From: Harmothoe impar
Taxonomy: Eukaryota > Annelida > Polychaeta > Phyllodocida > Polynoidae
Length of the DNA: 64,000 nucleotides
NCBI GenBank assembly: GCA_947462335.1
Contig: OX381707.1
Span: 20,214,404-20,278,403, forward strand
Reading direction: 5' to 3'
The notes under the pieces are model-generated. The model had not been told where the DNA came from. It was given only the letters and a program-made list of their open reading frames with translations, and did not search any database. Shown piece by piece: positions 41,666 through 53,219 of the stretch. Each line of letters begins with the position of its first letter. Positions within the stretch are counted from its first letter, which is position 1. The translations under genes were made by a program, and so were the position numbers.

Positions 41666-41793
41666 GCTGCCTCCAAGTTGTACAAAAACACTCCTACATC
41701 TGCCGACAGGAAAGGCATGAAGAAGTGATCCTTGAGTGGCTGACAGCAGGTTGTGTAGGTGGGTGTCAGTGTGGGAGTATGGGAGTGTGGGAG
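41666..41793 (+). other. Conserved block of D3, candidate terminal exon, copy B
   Basis: See the copy A block at 34179. Here an AG acceptor at 41653 would give a coding stretch from GAGCAGACTGCG to TGA at 41726-41728. Confidence 0.3.
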
Positions 41794-44700
41794 GGTGACG
41801 ACACAGGGTGTAGTACACTAATGCCCAAACTCCACTGATTTGAATTTGAGGGATTATGGATGCTGATACCTGTTCCCTTCTCTCAGGAGGTAGAATGAGC
41901 ATGCAGTAGCCTGTGCAGTCTCTAAGTTACTGATCCTGTGAATTTGTGCCGGTGGCCCTTTCTCAGGTATTTCAAATTATTTGGCGGCCATCTTGGATTT
42001 AGACCGTTTCTATAGTTACTGTTTTGGTTCCTTAGCTAAAGTGAATCTTGAAATGAACACTGATGACAAATACGGCGCCCACTGCCTGTAACGATATCCC
42101 CCCAAATTGAAGCTAAGGGATTTTACTACTATACAAGGTAGTTGTAGTGAAAGTTAGGCATTATGACATCATGTTCTCACTACAGAGGACCATGCCTCTC
42201 TGTCTGATACAAAGTAACTAGGTCCTTGTACTATTGACACTAAGTAGACAGCAGTGGTTGTGGGAATGATTTAAGCCCAGGGATGTCACTATTGGCTAAG
42301 GGGATACAAGTAGACTGCCATGTCGTCCCCTACAATGGTACCATCCCCTCAATCAATGATGTCTTAAAGATAGCATTGGGAGATTCTGGGCATTAGTGTA
42401 TCTACACTACACTGTTGTCTTCCTCTTGATACTGCCACACCAACACCCTCAGTGTTGTCACATGAAGTCTTGTTACTGTATAAGAAAAGGAAAGTGGTGG
42501 ATACCAACCCCTTGTAAACACTATGTACTTGCTATGCCAGTCAGTTTGTGGTGAGGACAGAGACAAACTGATTTGAGAGCATCTCTGTGGTATAATAACC
42601 TTAAGGTCTCCCATAAATAAACAAAACCTTTTATATAACTAGCACTTAGGACATTGAAGACATTTTATAACCATCCGATTATGGCTATTTGAATACTAAA
42701 GAAAAACTTATAAACGTATAACCCGCACCCTCAAACTAGGAAACCAATATAACCCACATCTAGGGTCAGCCTCACGTATAACCTGCGGTTTGCATTAAGG
42801 TAGTTGTAGGGGGTGACTGAGGAAATATCCCTTTTCTCTGGCAATTCCAAACCTGTTCCATGACACAAGATGGCCAGAATAAATGCTAAGAAATGACTGG
42901 GTGGAGGAAGGCCTTAATGCCTGGACACAGGCCTACAGGCTCCCCCGCTGAGGCTGCCTGTGAGGCTAAAGGGCCATTCTTGTCTCTGTTGGGGACCACT
43001 CTAAAATATCGACCCCCAGTGAAGGGTGTTAGAGGCGAGCCGATAGGACGGTCAGCAGGCCAGAAACACCCCACACCCCCTACACAGACCTACTCCCATC
43101 TGTGAGTAGGGAAGGCTGGTCAGGCAAAATAGCACACCGAAGTCTCGCAAATTTGCCGCAAAATGCCTGAGCCATAATTGACGTATTTTTTTTTTCTGGG
43201 TCACACTAAAAATAACCTGCAGGTAGGGTAGCCTAAAAAGGTCCCATATCTAGTATTTTAAAGCTCAATTTCCCCTATTAGTGGAGATATGTGGAGAACA
43301 AAATTTTTGCCCATCCTTCAAGCCTTCGAGCGATAATGGGGGGACCACAAAAAAAATTGCATGCGTTCTCGCTACCTACTTAGGGGCCCTATAGTTTCCT
43401 GGTTTCAGGAAACTATCTATTCAGCAATATCAGTTACGCCTATTAGAACTAATATTAGGTACTGACTCGGTCCCTATAAATGTACCCACCTCATTATTGA
43501 TATCGAATAATCTTTGTATGTTGCTATTGAGGTGACATTTGTTTATAAATTGGGTTGACACAGTTAGTGTGTTTTCTGCCCACCCAATGAAAAACGTGAC
43601 AAAAAAACGGGAAACGATAGAAACTTTCCATTAATGAATAAGCATTTTTTAGCCTGCCTTCGGCATGTAATGGTAAGTATGCTTTACATCCTACATGTTC
43701 TGCCTTTATTTAGAGATTGCATGACTACATGACATGAAGAACTCTTTCCCAGTTTGGCCGATTCAGATATAACCTAAATGTTCAAGAAATCCTCCTGACA
43801 GAAGGCAGAGGACCTTGTAGGAAGAGAGGCAGTTGCTGTGAGAATGGATCTCCATATGTTCCCACAATTTGGGACTCACATCCAAGCAGCCAGTCGACTG
43901 GCGGCAGAAGGGGGCCAGAGGGCACCCCCACCCCCTCACTCACACACTCTAGGTCCAATAAAAAAATATCTCCTCCCCCACATTGACAAGCAGAAGGGGC
44001 GGGGGTTACGTTCTCCCAGAAGAGAACCAAGGTGCTAATAAAGCTTCATCTGAGTGTGAATCGAAAGGATAACATCATTACATCTGTCAGTTGCTATAGC
44101 GACAAGACGGCGGATAGAAAGCCTCTTTGTGTGGAGTATGGGGATTTGGATGGGACAGGAGGAAAAGATATTTGCCAATATAGCCAGGCTTATAAGGGAG
44201 TAGTGGGGTCTGCAGTGTCACTGCAGAAGAGACGTTCCATTGCTATAATTTCCGAGATAAGACTCCCATCAAGTTAACATAGGTATTTTGACTTTTTGTT
44301 TTCGACATGTAGTGTTGATTCACCTACTACGTAAGTTATTATTCCATGTTTTCTTTTCTTATAGCAGCCTGGGTGGCCAGGTTACAAGAGAATTGAGGTT
44401 TAGATAGTGTATGCATAGGTAGAGATGAAAAGAATTGGTATTGTTATTGATCCCTGAGAGTTTTTTGTCATGATTTTACAAACGGATAAATAATCTCAGG
44501 AAGAAATTTACATATGGTCTCAAATGCATTTGGGCAGTTGATGAATCCTCAGTGCTATGTAATGATGTACCAATCATACTTGTACTAATTTGCAGGATTG
44601 AGAAACTAGGGTTCAAAATTGCTGCCTACACTGACTAACCCCATAGTAGCCTATACCCAGATATGCTCTTCTTACTGAGCAGGCACGCTAAGGGGAGGTG

Positions 44701-45680
44701 ATTGCCTCTAGTGGTGGGCCGCGTAGTGATACATAGGGATTTTATGCAGTGTCAAGGTTTCCCACTCGGGTCCTTTCTTGGCGCACCTCACCTCTTCACT
44801 CATCCTCACTATCTGATATCCCTGCGCGAACAAACAAAGTGCGGCCCTACTTTCATCAGTCATCTGATCTGATACTAACCTGGTTTGAGAAGGAATACCA
44901 ACAAAGGTATACAATTGCTGTTTTCAGAAGCTGTGGCCTCTAAGATGTTAGATTATCTCCCTTTACTTTATTGATTAGCTCAGAATGCTACTGTCGGGAA
45001 TTCTCTGATAAGGATAATAACATTATAAGACTGCCTCTACACTGCATTGTCCTACAGTAACCGTAGTAATTGATATGCCATTGATGTTATGCACTATTGT
45101 AGATGTGCCAGGAATCCAATTATAGAATGTAATCATCAAAATGTTGAAGATTGGCTTCACCATCATCTTCTTTATAACAAATTAATATATAAATATAACA
45201 CAAAACAATGCGATTATTATCTTACATTACAGTGCCTAGCCATAATTGCCTTCATATTATAACAGAAGCTTTCTATATAAAAACATATTAAACGTTCTAT
45301 ACTACAGTAACCAGATTGCTTGTGTTATTCTTTCAGATTATTCTTTACACTGTATACCTTTGGTCGATGTGAGGAGGAGGAGTTTGAAGGGTTTGTTTAT
45401 CTGTATGATGGGACTTTATATATATGCATTGCCTCCAATAACAGCGTGTAGTTCAGCATTAGATGCCAGTGCAGCACTGGATTGTAAAAGCCTGATTGAC
45501 ATCGTAGCCATTTTGGTATACATTCCTATATGAATAACAACCAGGTAACTGACGTTTTCCCTTCATATCAGTGGGCCTTGATGCCTTGAGACATCATTCA
45601 GTTCTTAGAAGCTAAACGACTGATGCTTTACATTCCCATAGAAACACTAGACGTTACACTGTCTATAGTGTATGGCAACT
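41794..45680. other. Host intergenic DNA, no gene recognised
   Basis: Contains an 11-bp perfect hairpin with a 4-nt loop at 43391-43416 (ATAGTTTCCTG, GTTT, CAGGAAACTAT). ORFs around 42886-43105 are open on both strands without family motifs. No reverse transcriptase or transposase motifs were seen. Confidence 0.45.
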
Positions 45681-45790
45681 ACCCAGTGGGCACAAAATTC
45701 TGTCAAACGTTGAATCCACGCTGATCCAACATTGAATCAACATTGACAACCATTTATCAATGTTGATTCAATGTTCTGTGCCCATTGGGT
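45681..45790. mobile_element. MITE of the CAGTGGGCACA family, copy 2
   Basis: 110 bp with ends ACCCAGTGGGCACA and TGTGCCCATTGGGT (one mismatch). The interior repeats TTGATTCAA, CATTGAATCAACATTGA and related words, and is itself palindromic. Confidence 0.85.
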
Positions 45791-46084
45791 ATTTTGTCAG
45801 ACATTTTGATAGGGGTTCCCCTCTTGTCCAGATTACATTTCACAGCGCTAGTGACAACGTCTATCAGACACTCAGGAGCCAGCTCCACTACTGGTTACAC
45901 ACCAGAGAGTCAAGATCACAGCAACCAGCTACATAACCAATTTGAACATTTCTTACAAAATGTTGACCTGATCACTGACGGCCATCGACACATTCCATAT
46001 GTGTCCATATCAAACTGACCAGGGACAGCGATCGACAGTATCCACATTAGTTGGACAGAGTTGTTGCATTGTACTTGGGATTGT

Positions 46085-46290
46085 CCACTGCATGAAGCAT
46101 CTGATTGTAGCAACTTTAAGCAAATATTTACTTGATTGGCCTTCTTTCAGCATATTACGCCAACTTAAAGCAACTTTAATATTTTTTCTAATTTGAAGTT
46201 GCTTAAAGTTTCTTCAAGTTGCAGAAAGAAGGCCATTAATCACCTTTAATCTTACTTTAAATTTGCTTAATCGGATGATTCATGCAGTGG
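46085..46290. mobile_element. Foldback MITE, 206 bp
   Basis: Ends CCACTGCATGAAGCATCTGATT and AATCGGATGATTCATGCAGTGG pair with two mismatches. An inner inverted pair (TGGCCTTCTTTCAG against AGAAAGAAGGCCA, and AACTTTAAGCAA-type words) nearly fills the interior. Confidence 0.7.
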
Positions 46291-46474
46291 TCATCAGCTA
46301 TACAGACACCATCAAGACCCTATATTGTGGTGGAGGAGCTTGCTGAGGGAGTGAATCCCCATTACCTCAGCCCTATGTATGCCCTACAACACGACTGAAG
46401 CTGCAAATATTTACCTTCCTGATGTTCCCACTGAAAATCCTGTTATCAATACACAGCGCAATTACACATGTGCC

Positions 46475-46792
46475 CGATTTAAGGGTTTGTATTATCCGGA
46501 GGCATTCGATGTGTGCTCATAACCGGCTTGTCAGGATCCTTTGTTGACAAGCCCTCAATGCCTGAAGGCAAACTCATGTCCATTTGTCGACAGGATGCAC
46601 CAATGCAGTCCAGTGAGGTAATTTGCATCATGCCTACTCTTCGGGAATATATCAACCCCGTAGGGTCAGCTTGATGCATGAATGCAGCCCTGCCGAGTTC
46701 TGCGAGTTACTCACGCCAGCGCCATATTCATGCATTTTGACGACAAGAGATATATGATGCATTAAAGCACAATGTTGCCTTCAAAGGGCTAG
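46475..46792. repeat. Dispersed repeat R1, long copy
   Basis: Contains GGATGCACCAATGCAGTCC, AATATATCAACCCCGTAGGGTC, TTGATGCATGAATGCAGCCCTGC, CGAGTTACTCACGCCAGCGC and TGATGCATTAAAGCACAATG in order. This is one of the fullest R1 copies and the best source for a consensus. Confidence 0.65.
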
Positions 46793-46905
46793 GTTCCTAT
46801 CCTATTATAGCATTGCCCATCACTGCTATCGTCCATCCCAGGCTGCTGCTTATTGTGCTGGCAAACAAAGAGTGTTGGTAAACAAAGAAGTGGCACACCT
46901 CATCA

Positions 46906-47195
46906 CACAGAGAGAAGAAACAGCGTCAAAAGGGAGTCCAGGTTGCCTCCAGAATGACTCCCCTCCCTAGGGGAGTCCAGGTCGCCTAAGGTCGCCTAGG
47001 TGACTCTCTGGCTGACCTAAGGGAGGCACCTGGGGGAGTCATATGACCCAGAGAGCTATATGACTCCCCCAGGTGACTCCCTTAGATCAGCCAGAGAGTC
47101 ACCTAGGCTCCCTTAGGCGACCTGGACTCCCCTAGAGAGAAGAGTCATTCTGGAGGCAACCTGGACTCCCTTTTGACGCTTTTCTTCTCTCTGTG
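46906..47195. mobile_element. Near-perfect 290-bp palindrome
   Basis: The outer ends are CACAGAGAGAAGAAACAGCG and the complement CGCTTTTCTTCTCTCTGTG. The arms (about 135 bp each) are made of GGGAGTCCAGGTCGCCTAAGG-type words repeated within each arm. The centre is near 47050 (GGGAGTCATAT, short loop, ATATGACTCCC). RNA from this region would form a long hairpin. No ORF. Likely a MITE. Confidence 0.85.
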
Positions 47196-48363
47196 CAGAT
47201 GAAAAGAGAAATACTGTTATGGCCAGCATCCACCAGAGGGCTCTAAACCACCTATGGCTAAGTCTCCCCAAATCGATACAATTTGAAACTCGATGACGGG
47301 CAACCATCGATAAGCGGCAACTAAGTATGACCGCAATGAAAGAAAAAGGCTCATTGGGGCAGATGTACGTAGAAAAGTCAGGAAATAATTAAAGGATGTC
47401 TTAAAGTCATGAACCTTATATTGTTTAGCAGTTTTTATACTTTAACACGCATCCAGGCGACCCTGTCATAGACGTCAGCGGGTCACAGATGGTCTGATGG
47501 TCATAGATGATTGCCGGTCATAGAGTTTCAGCTTGTCTCGATTTGGTGAGACTTATCATTCCATGTTTGCTGAGTTCTGTACATTGACTAAATATTAGGA
47601 CTCTAAAAAGGGTAATAATTGCTGACGGCCGTCACACTCCTAGTTGCTTGGAGGAGCCTAAGTAGGCACATTAATGGCGCTCATCGCTTTTTTGTGTATT
47701 TTTCATTCAACAGCTTGGATAGAAAACGTGAAAAAAAAAATGGAATAAGAAGGAAATTACTTTCTACAGAGACGACATGGACACCTGCGGTCCGATCCTC
47801 AACTGGGGACAGATGTCTCCACGTGCCTATCAGTAGGTACACAGTCAGAAAAGTCAGCGTCATTGTCGCTAAAACGCTGACATTTCTGAGTGTGTAGTTA
47901 GGTGAGATTGAGTCAAACATTTCAAACATACAAATTTGGCCATGCACAGCGCAGTAGAAGGTGGCCATTATCACACTAAGTAGACAGCTCATAGCCACCT
48001 TCCACCGGGGGACCTTGGCCAATCACGTCATGATTAGTACCCAATGAACAGTGAGAATAACTGTTACCTTTAATACTCATGTTATTTCATGTGTAATATG
48101 ACAGTCTCTACAGCTAAGTACAGGAATTCTCACACGCCCACGGTGATACATTGCTCGCATAATACGGAAATTACCTCCGCAATTGATACTGATGATACTA
48201 TTCCTGTATAAAATCCAGTCCAAGATTAAATATATTAGGCCTATATAAATATATACCGTATACCTGGTATATATATTTATATTATGCACACGCTGTTGCA
48301 CTTATAAGTATCAGTCATGACAAGTTGGCCATATATGGGGGCTGTGTGTCTACATTATGTCCA
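47196..48363. other. Host intergenic DNA, one minus-strand ORF of doubtful status
   Basis: An open minus-strand frame (ATG at 47992 to 47681) starts with a signal-like MSCLLSVIMATFYCAVHG and has a second hydrophobic stretch. It crosses an inverted repeat (about 47846-47888, CAGAAAAGTCAGCGT) and has no family match, so it is not called as a gene. Confidence 0.35.
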
Positions 48364-48429
48364 TAAATGCTTTTATTTTTTATGGAATACAGCACTGCCA
48401 TTGGGATAACCAATGAAGGCCGTATTGCA

Positions 48430-48930
48430 CGCCCCCCGTGAAATAACCCGCTGCCGTATTTCACGGCCCTGCGACGTCATCAGTGACGTCATCAATGGCG
48501 GTTTGTTTACGTTTGTACGGCGTGGAAATAGCAATTTTAGGCTTCCCCTATCATAATTTTGGTAATTTGGATCGAAAAACATAAAAAATAAATACAAAGG
48601 CACACTCGTTTTACCGTAAAACCTCGCGTATAAGCCTAACTCGCGTATAAGCCGCACCCCGAGTTTGATGCGATCCTATAAGCCGCAGAGGCCATCTGAA
48701 AATTGTTAATTTGGTACTGTAGTATACTTATAAAAACTCTCGTATAAGCCGCACCCCCTATAGGCATGTTTGGTATCAAAAGAAAGCTGAGTCTGATTCG
48801 CGTACAAGCCGCGGCTTATACGCGAGGTTTTACGGTTAGTCTGTTGGCTGGGTTATTTCACTTGTTAGATGTCAGGCCGTATTTCACTTGGCCTACGGCC
48901 TCGTGAAATACGGCCTGACATCTAACTCGT
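48430..48930. mobile_element. Nested MITEs around a GTGAAATA(A/C)GG-type foldback
   Basis: The outer part has CGTGAAATAACCCGCTGCCGTATTTCACGG on the left and GGGTTATTTCAC plus a perfect 24-bp hairpin on the right (arms at 48864-48887 and 48903-48926). The 222-bp element at 48614-48835 lies between, so it appears inserted into an older foldback. Confidence 0.6.
48614..48835. mobile_element. 222-bp MITE with TTA target duplication
   Basis: Ends CCGTAAAACCTCGCGTATAA and the inverted form TTATACGCGAGGTTTTACGG, with TTA at 48611-48613 and 48836-48838. The interior repeats the CGTATAAGCCGC word. A 3-bp TTA duplication is typical of PIF/Harbinger MITEs. Confidence 0.8.
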
Positions 48931-49136
48931 GAATAAAAGTATAAAAATACACTTAACATGTAACGTTGCTTTATCTGCGGCAAAATAACTTACACAATGG
49001 TGTAGTGTCATCTTCCCAGGCCAGACAGTCATCGGCACTCTCCCTGTCAGATATTTTAACTCATCTCTGCCTAAACCCATGGACTATAGGTGTGGAAATC
49101 ACCACTAATATCCCCCTCTCCTATCTGGATCACACT

Positions 49137-49370
49137 CTCAGTCTCCCTATACCCAAATGATAGTTCACAAGAACATGTTCAATTACTACATCAGCATATA
49201 CAACGATCATCTCTATAGCATTAGCCAGTTTGTACAAAAAAGAATGGACAAAACTCACACTCCCATACATTTCACTGTAAAATAATCTGTCCACCTGAAA
49301 ATGTTGAATGAAACCAGAATATATCGCCAGTCAGTCTCCCCACCCAAATAATAGTTCACAAGAACATGTT
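49137..49370. repeat. Short tandem duplication
   Basis: GTCAGTCTCCC followed by CAAATGATAGTTCACAAGAAC at 49138 and again at 49330, offset about 193 bp. Confidence 0.65.
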
Positions 49371-52300
49371 CAATAATTATTACCCTAAAATCATGGCTGA
49401 CAAAGTTGCATAATCTGCTCTCTAGAAATGACCTCAAATATTTGAAATGATATCATGATTACCTTAAACGTGTGGCGGATGTAAGTTTGGAAAATATAGT
49501 TCACCACTTTGAGGCAGAGATGAAAGTAGTGTTAGGACCAGCAAATAAGGTGAGGCATGGAGAGTGTGTTTTCAGACAGAAGTTCATCTCACTACACATA
49601 TTGCCTTACATTGTCCTCAAATTAAACCGCCTTGTGTGCAGCTTTGATGCGGTAACCAAGAATACATTGTTGCTATTCTCGACTTTGTTTTGACAATTAT
49701 TAACTTTCAAGGGCCATTTATAGATTTCAGCATACCGTTTTGCAACAACCTATTGTGTATATAACCTATTAAGAGAAAGGTTGTGTTGTAAATCGATATG
49801 GATTTCTTCTTGCTGTTTCTGTCCCTATTTTACCGTTATACTGGTTTAAGACTATAAGTAGATGACTCTAATCTTTTGTGAACTGCCCTCCTCCTGATCA
49901 TTTACCATTCTTGGCAAGTTTTTATGAAATTCACTTGCAACTTTGTAGAGAATTACGGATATTCTTTAACAAGAAAAGTATACAATTGACAGAGGACCTT
50001 TATTGTCTAAATATACATCCAGGATGGACACTTACTTTTTCTGCTATTGGCCATTGGGTCTGCAGCTTTGTAAAGCTGCGGGCCCGTACACTCAAAAAGT
50101 AAACTTGTCTCCAGACTCTTCCAAGTGACGGTCATAAAATAAATGAGTCAAAAACTTGTCTAAGTGACAAGGAAGCGGGTCCTCTAGCTGGAGATAGAAG
50201 ACCCACTTGGCATGTGCCAGCCCAAAACCCGACATTTGCCAGCTCCAGATTCGATTTGTGGGATGGTAACCTCATAGTTTAAACAACTTTTGAGTTGTTT
50301 ATTTTATTATAGTCACTTCGACGAGTCGCGGGACAAGTTTACTTTTTCAGTGTACTATTGAATATTCCTGATTGGGTACATCGTAATGCGAAAAGATTGA
50401 TAGTCTTTTACATCATGCAGGATCTAAAATACCCTACGGTTCTAAAGGTGTAGAGACCAGACATCTACTTTTCTCCCAGAGTATCACAAGAGCTGCCATT
50501 TCACAGTCTGGTCTCAAAAGTTCCAAGCCATTACAACTGGTGTTGAAAAGGTCATAGATCTCATCAAGCAGAGCTGTAGAGGGATTCAGGAGAGTGTCTC
50601 CCTTTAAGTAGACCTGAGACTCAGTTGAATGTCACCCTCACCCCCTGTGTAATCTCCCTGATGCCAATGATGGTGAAGAGTCTCCACATATGTATGTATG
50701 CCCTTTGACCTACCCTAACCGGTCTTGACTGGGGCATTCACCGGGGGCATAAATCGACTTGAAACCAAACATATTGCAGCTATAGCTATTCCCCACAACT
50801 GGGCTCTAATGTGTGTTCAGCCATTTTTTATTGCCGTGATATGATATAAAGTAGGGTTTTATAACTACTTTATGTGATACGCAATCACTGTAGAGAGCGA
50901 CCCTGAGTTGAGATGGGGTCACATTCAGTTAACATGGCGGCTTGTATCTAGGGGAGCTTACTGTCTCAGGGGGCTCCCCCATGCCAGTCTCCTGATTGGC
51001 TTAGGGTGAGGGAAGCTTCACTTGTACTAATCCTGTCTGTGACGTCACAGGAAACCAGCTAGCATGGCAGCAACCAGCAAAACATGATGGGAACCAGCGG
51101 AACAATAGATATCAGGGTCAATGTCCATTCCAACGGAAAACTGAAGTCTCTTTGCTGGGGTGCTGCCACGGAGACAAAATACACTTTGTGCCATTGGCCA
51201 AGCTGCAAGTACATTATAAAGTATCACTCGATGGCATGGCAGAAATACAAGATAACTACCCTAGCTTCTAGTCATTTACATTAGCAATCATAGATTCCAG
51301 AGCTGTGGCCTGAGAGACTCACCAAGCCCTTAATGAGTCTAATTAATATGCTTGATGAATTATGTATTTTCATTAAGAGCACGCAGCGGGTATGCTGTTT
51401 CCAATTAGGGACAGCTGAGCAGAATCACATCAGTCGTTGCGGTCCGCCGGGCCGAGTCGTCGCGGTCCGCCGGGCACCGTCATAACATAGACACGCCCCA
51501 CGTGACAATAGAGATGCCAGCAATGCATCATGGGACACCTTTGTTATAGTCTAGTCTTAGATCCAACAGAGGGCGCAACAAGAACCTAGTTGAAGATCAG
51601 TCTGTAACAAAAGGTGGTCCTATACTGAGACCGCCATCTCAGAGAAGGATTTCTCTGTCGACCTTTGTCTCAAAATGGTTGTGTATAGGTCTCTGATCCA
51701 AGCTGGACCCAACTTACTCATAGATCTCTTATGGAGATGGAAACTTATTTACTGCATTCATCATTAAGTCAGTAAGTGTCACAAGGCGCACACATATTGG
51801 TGACGTCACTGAAGCTTTGCTATTTTACCCATTCCAGCCAGAGATTCATGTAATTGGTCAAAACCTAAATTCCCTAATGCTATTCTGCTATAGAACATGT
51901 CCACTCATATTGTTGGCATTGTTGCTTGTATGTGAGGTTCCGCCGTCTATAGGTTCTACTGTGGTTCTACTTTGGTGATTCTGGAGGAGAAACCCCATGC
52001 AAGGAATGTCATCGCAAATGTGTCTTCTCCCATAAAGCTTTGAAAACGCAGCTGGGTTGCCCCAGCTCTACTGCATGGAATGGGAACTAGACGACACCAG
52101 AATGGCCTTGTTGTGAACGGCGACTGCGTAGATCTAGTCATTATCCCACAGCTTACATTATCACATATAGCGGGTCATTATGGCCTGAGAATTCCTGTAC
52201 ATTAGCAGCTTGATCATGCCTATACTAAAGTGCTAAATGAATCATTCAGGATACTTATCAGGGCTTAGTTCTCTGGTCCCTTTACTACCACTATGGTGCT

Positions 52301-52639
52301 GGAACGGACTCATTAATTTACACCCCTGCTATATGTCATCCTTAAGGAGGTGTCATAATATAATTTTAGGGTGTGAGAAATGATTATCCCTAGATTGGAT
52401 AGTCCTACTACAGATGCCTTTGGTTTTGTAATCGCTTGACACTTTTTACGGATAATTCTTTAATAGTACATTAGAAAGAGACACTAAACTGTTTTATTTT
52501 TTGGAAATACAAGACTTCCTATGCTTTAGCATTGAAGGGCCGTATTCAATGCCCCCATTGAATACAATGTGGCCGTATTCAATGGGCTAGGAAAAGCTGT
52601 TTTTTTCTTCATAAAATGGCTAAAATAAAAAATAAACAC
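49371..52639. other. Host intergenic DNA, nothing recognised
   Basis: A repeated GTCGCGGTCCGCCGGGC-type word near 51435 and 51460, and TGACGTCA sites near 51040 and 51800. No supported gene. Confidence 0.45.
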
Positions 52640-52787
52640 AAATGCCAACTACATTGATACCATCTCTGATGTATTTCACCCGTGGGGGCTGGGGCATATC
52701 CCACTTAGCCTGCGGCTTCGTGGGATATGGCCCCAGCCCCCACTCATGAAATACAACAGAGATGGTATCAATGGGCATTGGCATTTG
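52640..52787. mobile_element. Foldback MITE, 148 bp
   Basis: AAATGCCAA and TTGGCATTT close the element. The arms contain ATTGATACCATCTCTG against CAGAGATGGTATCAAT and GGGGGCTGGGGC against GCCCCAGCCCCC. The loop is near TTAGCCTGCGGCTTCG. Confidence 0.8.
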
Positions 52788-53219
52788 TCTATTTATGTGA
52801 CGATTTATGGGGAATACCTTTCTGTTGAGGAGAGTATTAAATTATTTAATCAAACAAATTAGAATTTATACGAAATGGGGGAACAGGTATGCACATTACC
52901 ACAACTCTAATCTCAGAGTAAAGGTATGTCTATGAATAACTGTTCATAATACCCAGGTTTCACTATGGTAAGATTGGCTGGTCCCTCCAAATTCAATTTG
53001 AGAGTATCGCTTGCCCACTGGCCAAGACAAAAACTAGTAAGCAATGTGAAACTGTGTGAATGCAGTTAATCTAGTTTTGCTGAAAATAAGTGTTTATACC
53101 ACACATCATCACACACATTCAAAATTGGTACCAGAATAGTTGCACAAAGTCTATGCAATGCTACACGATTCAATAGAATCACGGATAGAATAAAAAGCTG
53201 CTAGAACACACCCAACTAT
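52788..53219. other. Host intergenic DNA, nothing recognised
   Basis: AT-rich sequence without a supported gene. Confidence 0.5.

Larger units (their letters stand above)
34975..41793. repeat. Tandem segmental duplication D3, copy B, with two insertions
   Basis: Homologous to 30990-34310. It has been lengthened by the elements at 36251-38873 and 40652-41565. R1 words lie at 35955-36072. The 39560-39717 block and the 41666-41793 block are the best conserved parts. Confidence 0.85.

Noticed and set aside
47681..47992. Minus-strand ORF with signal-like start
   Set aside because: It crosses an inverted repeat, has no family match and no supporting splice or promoter signals.
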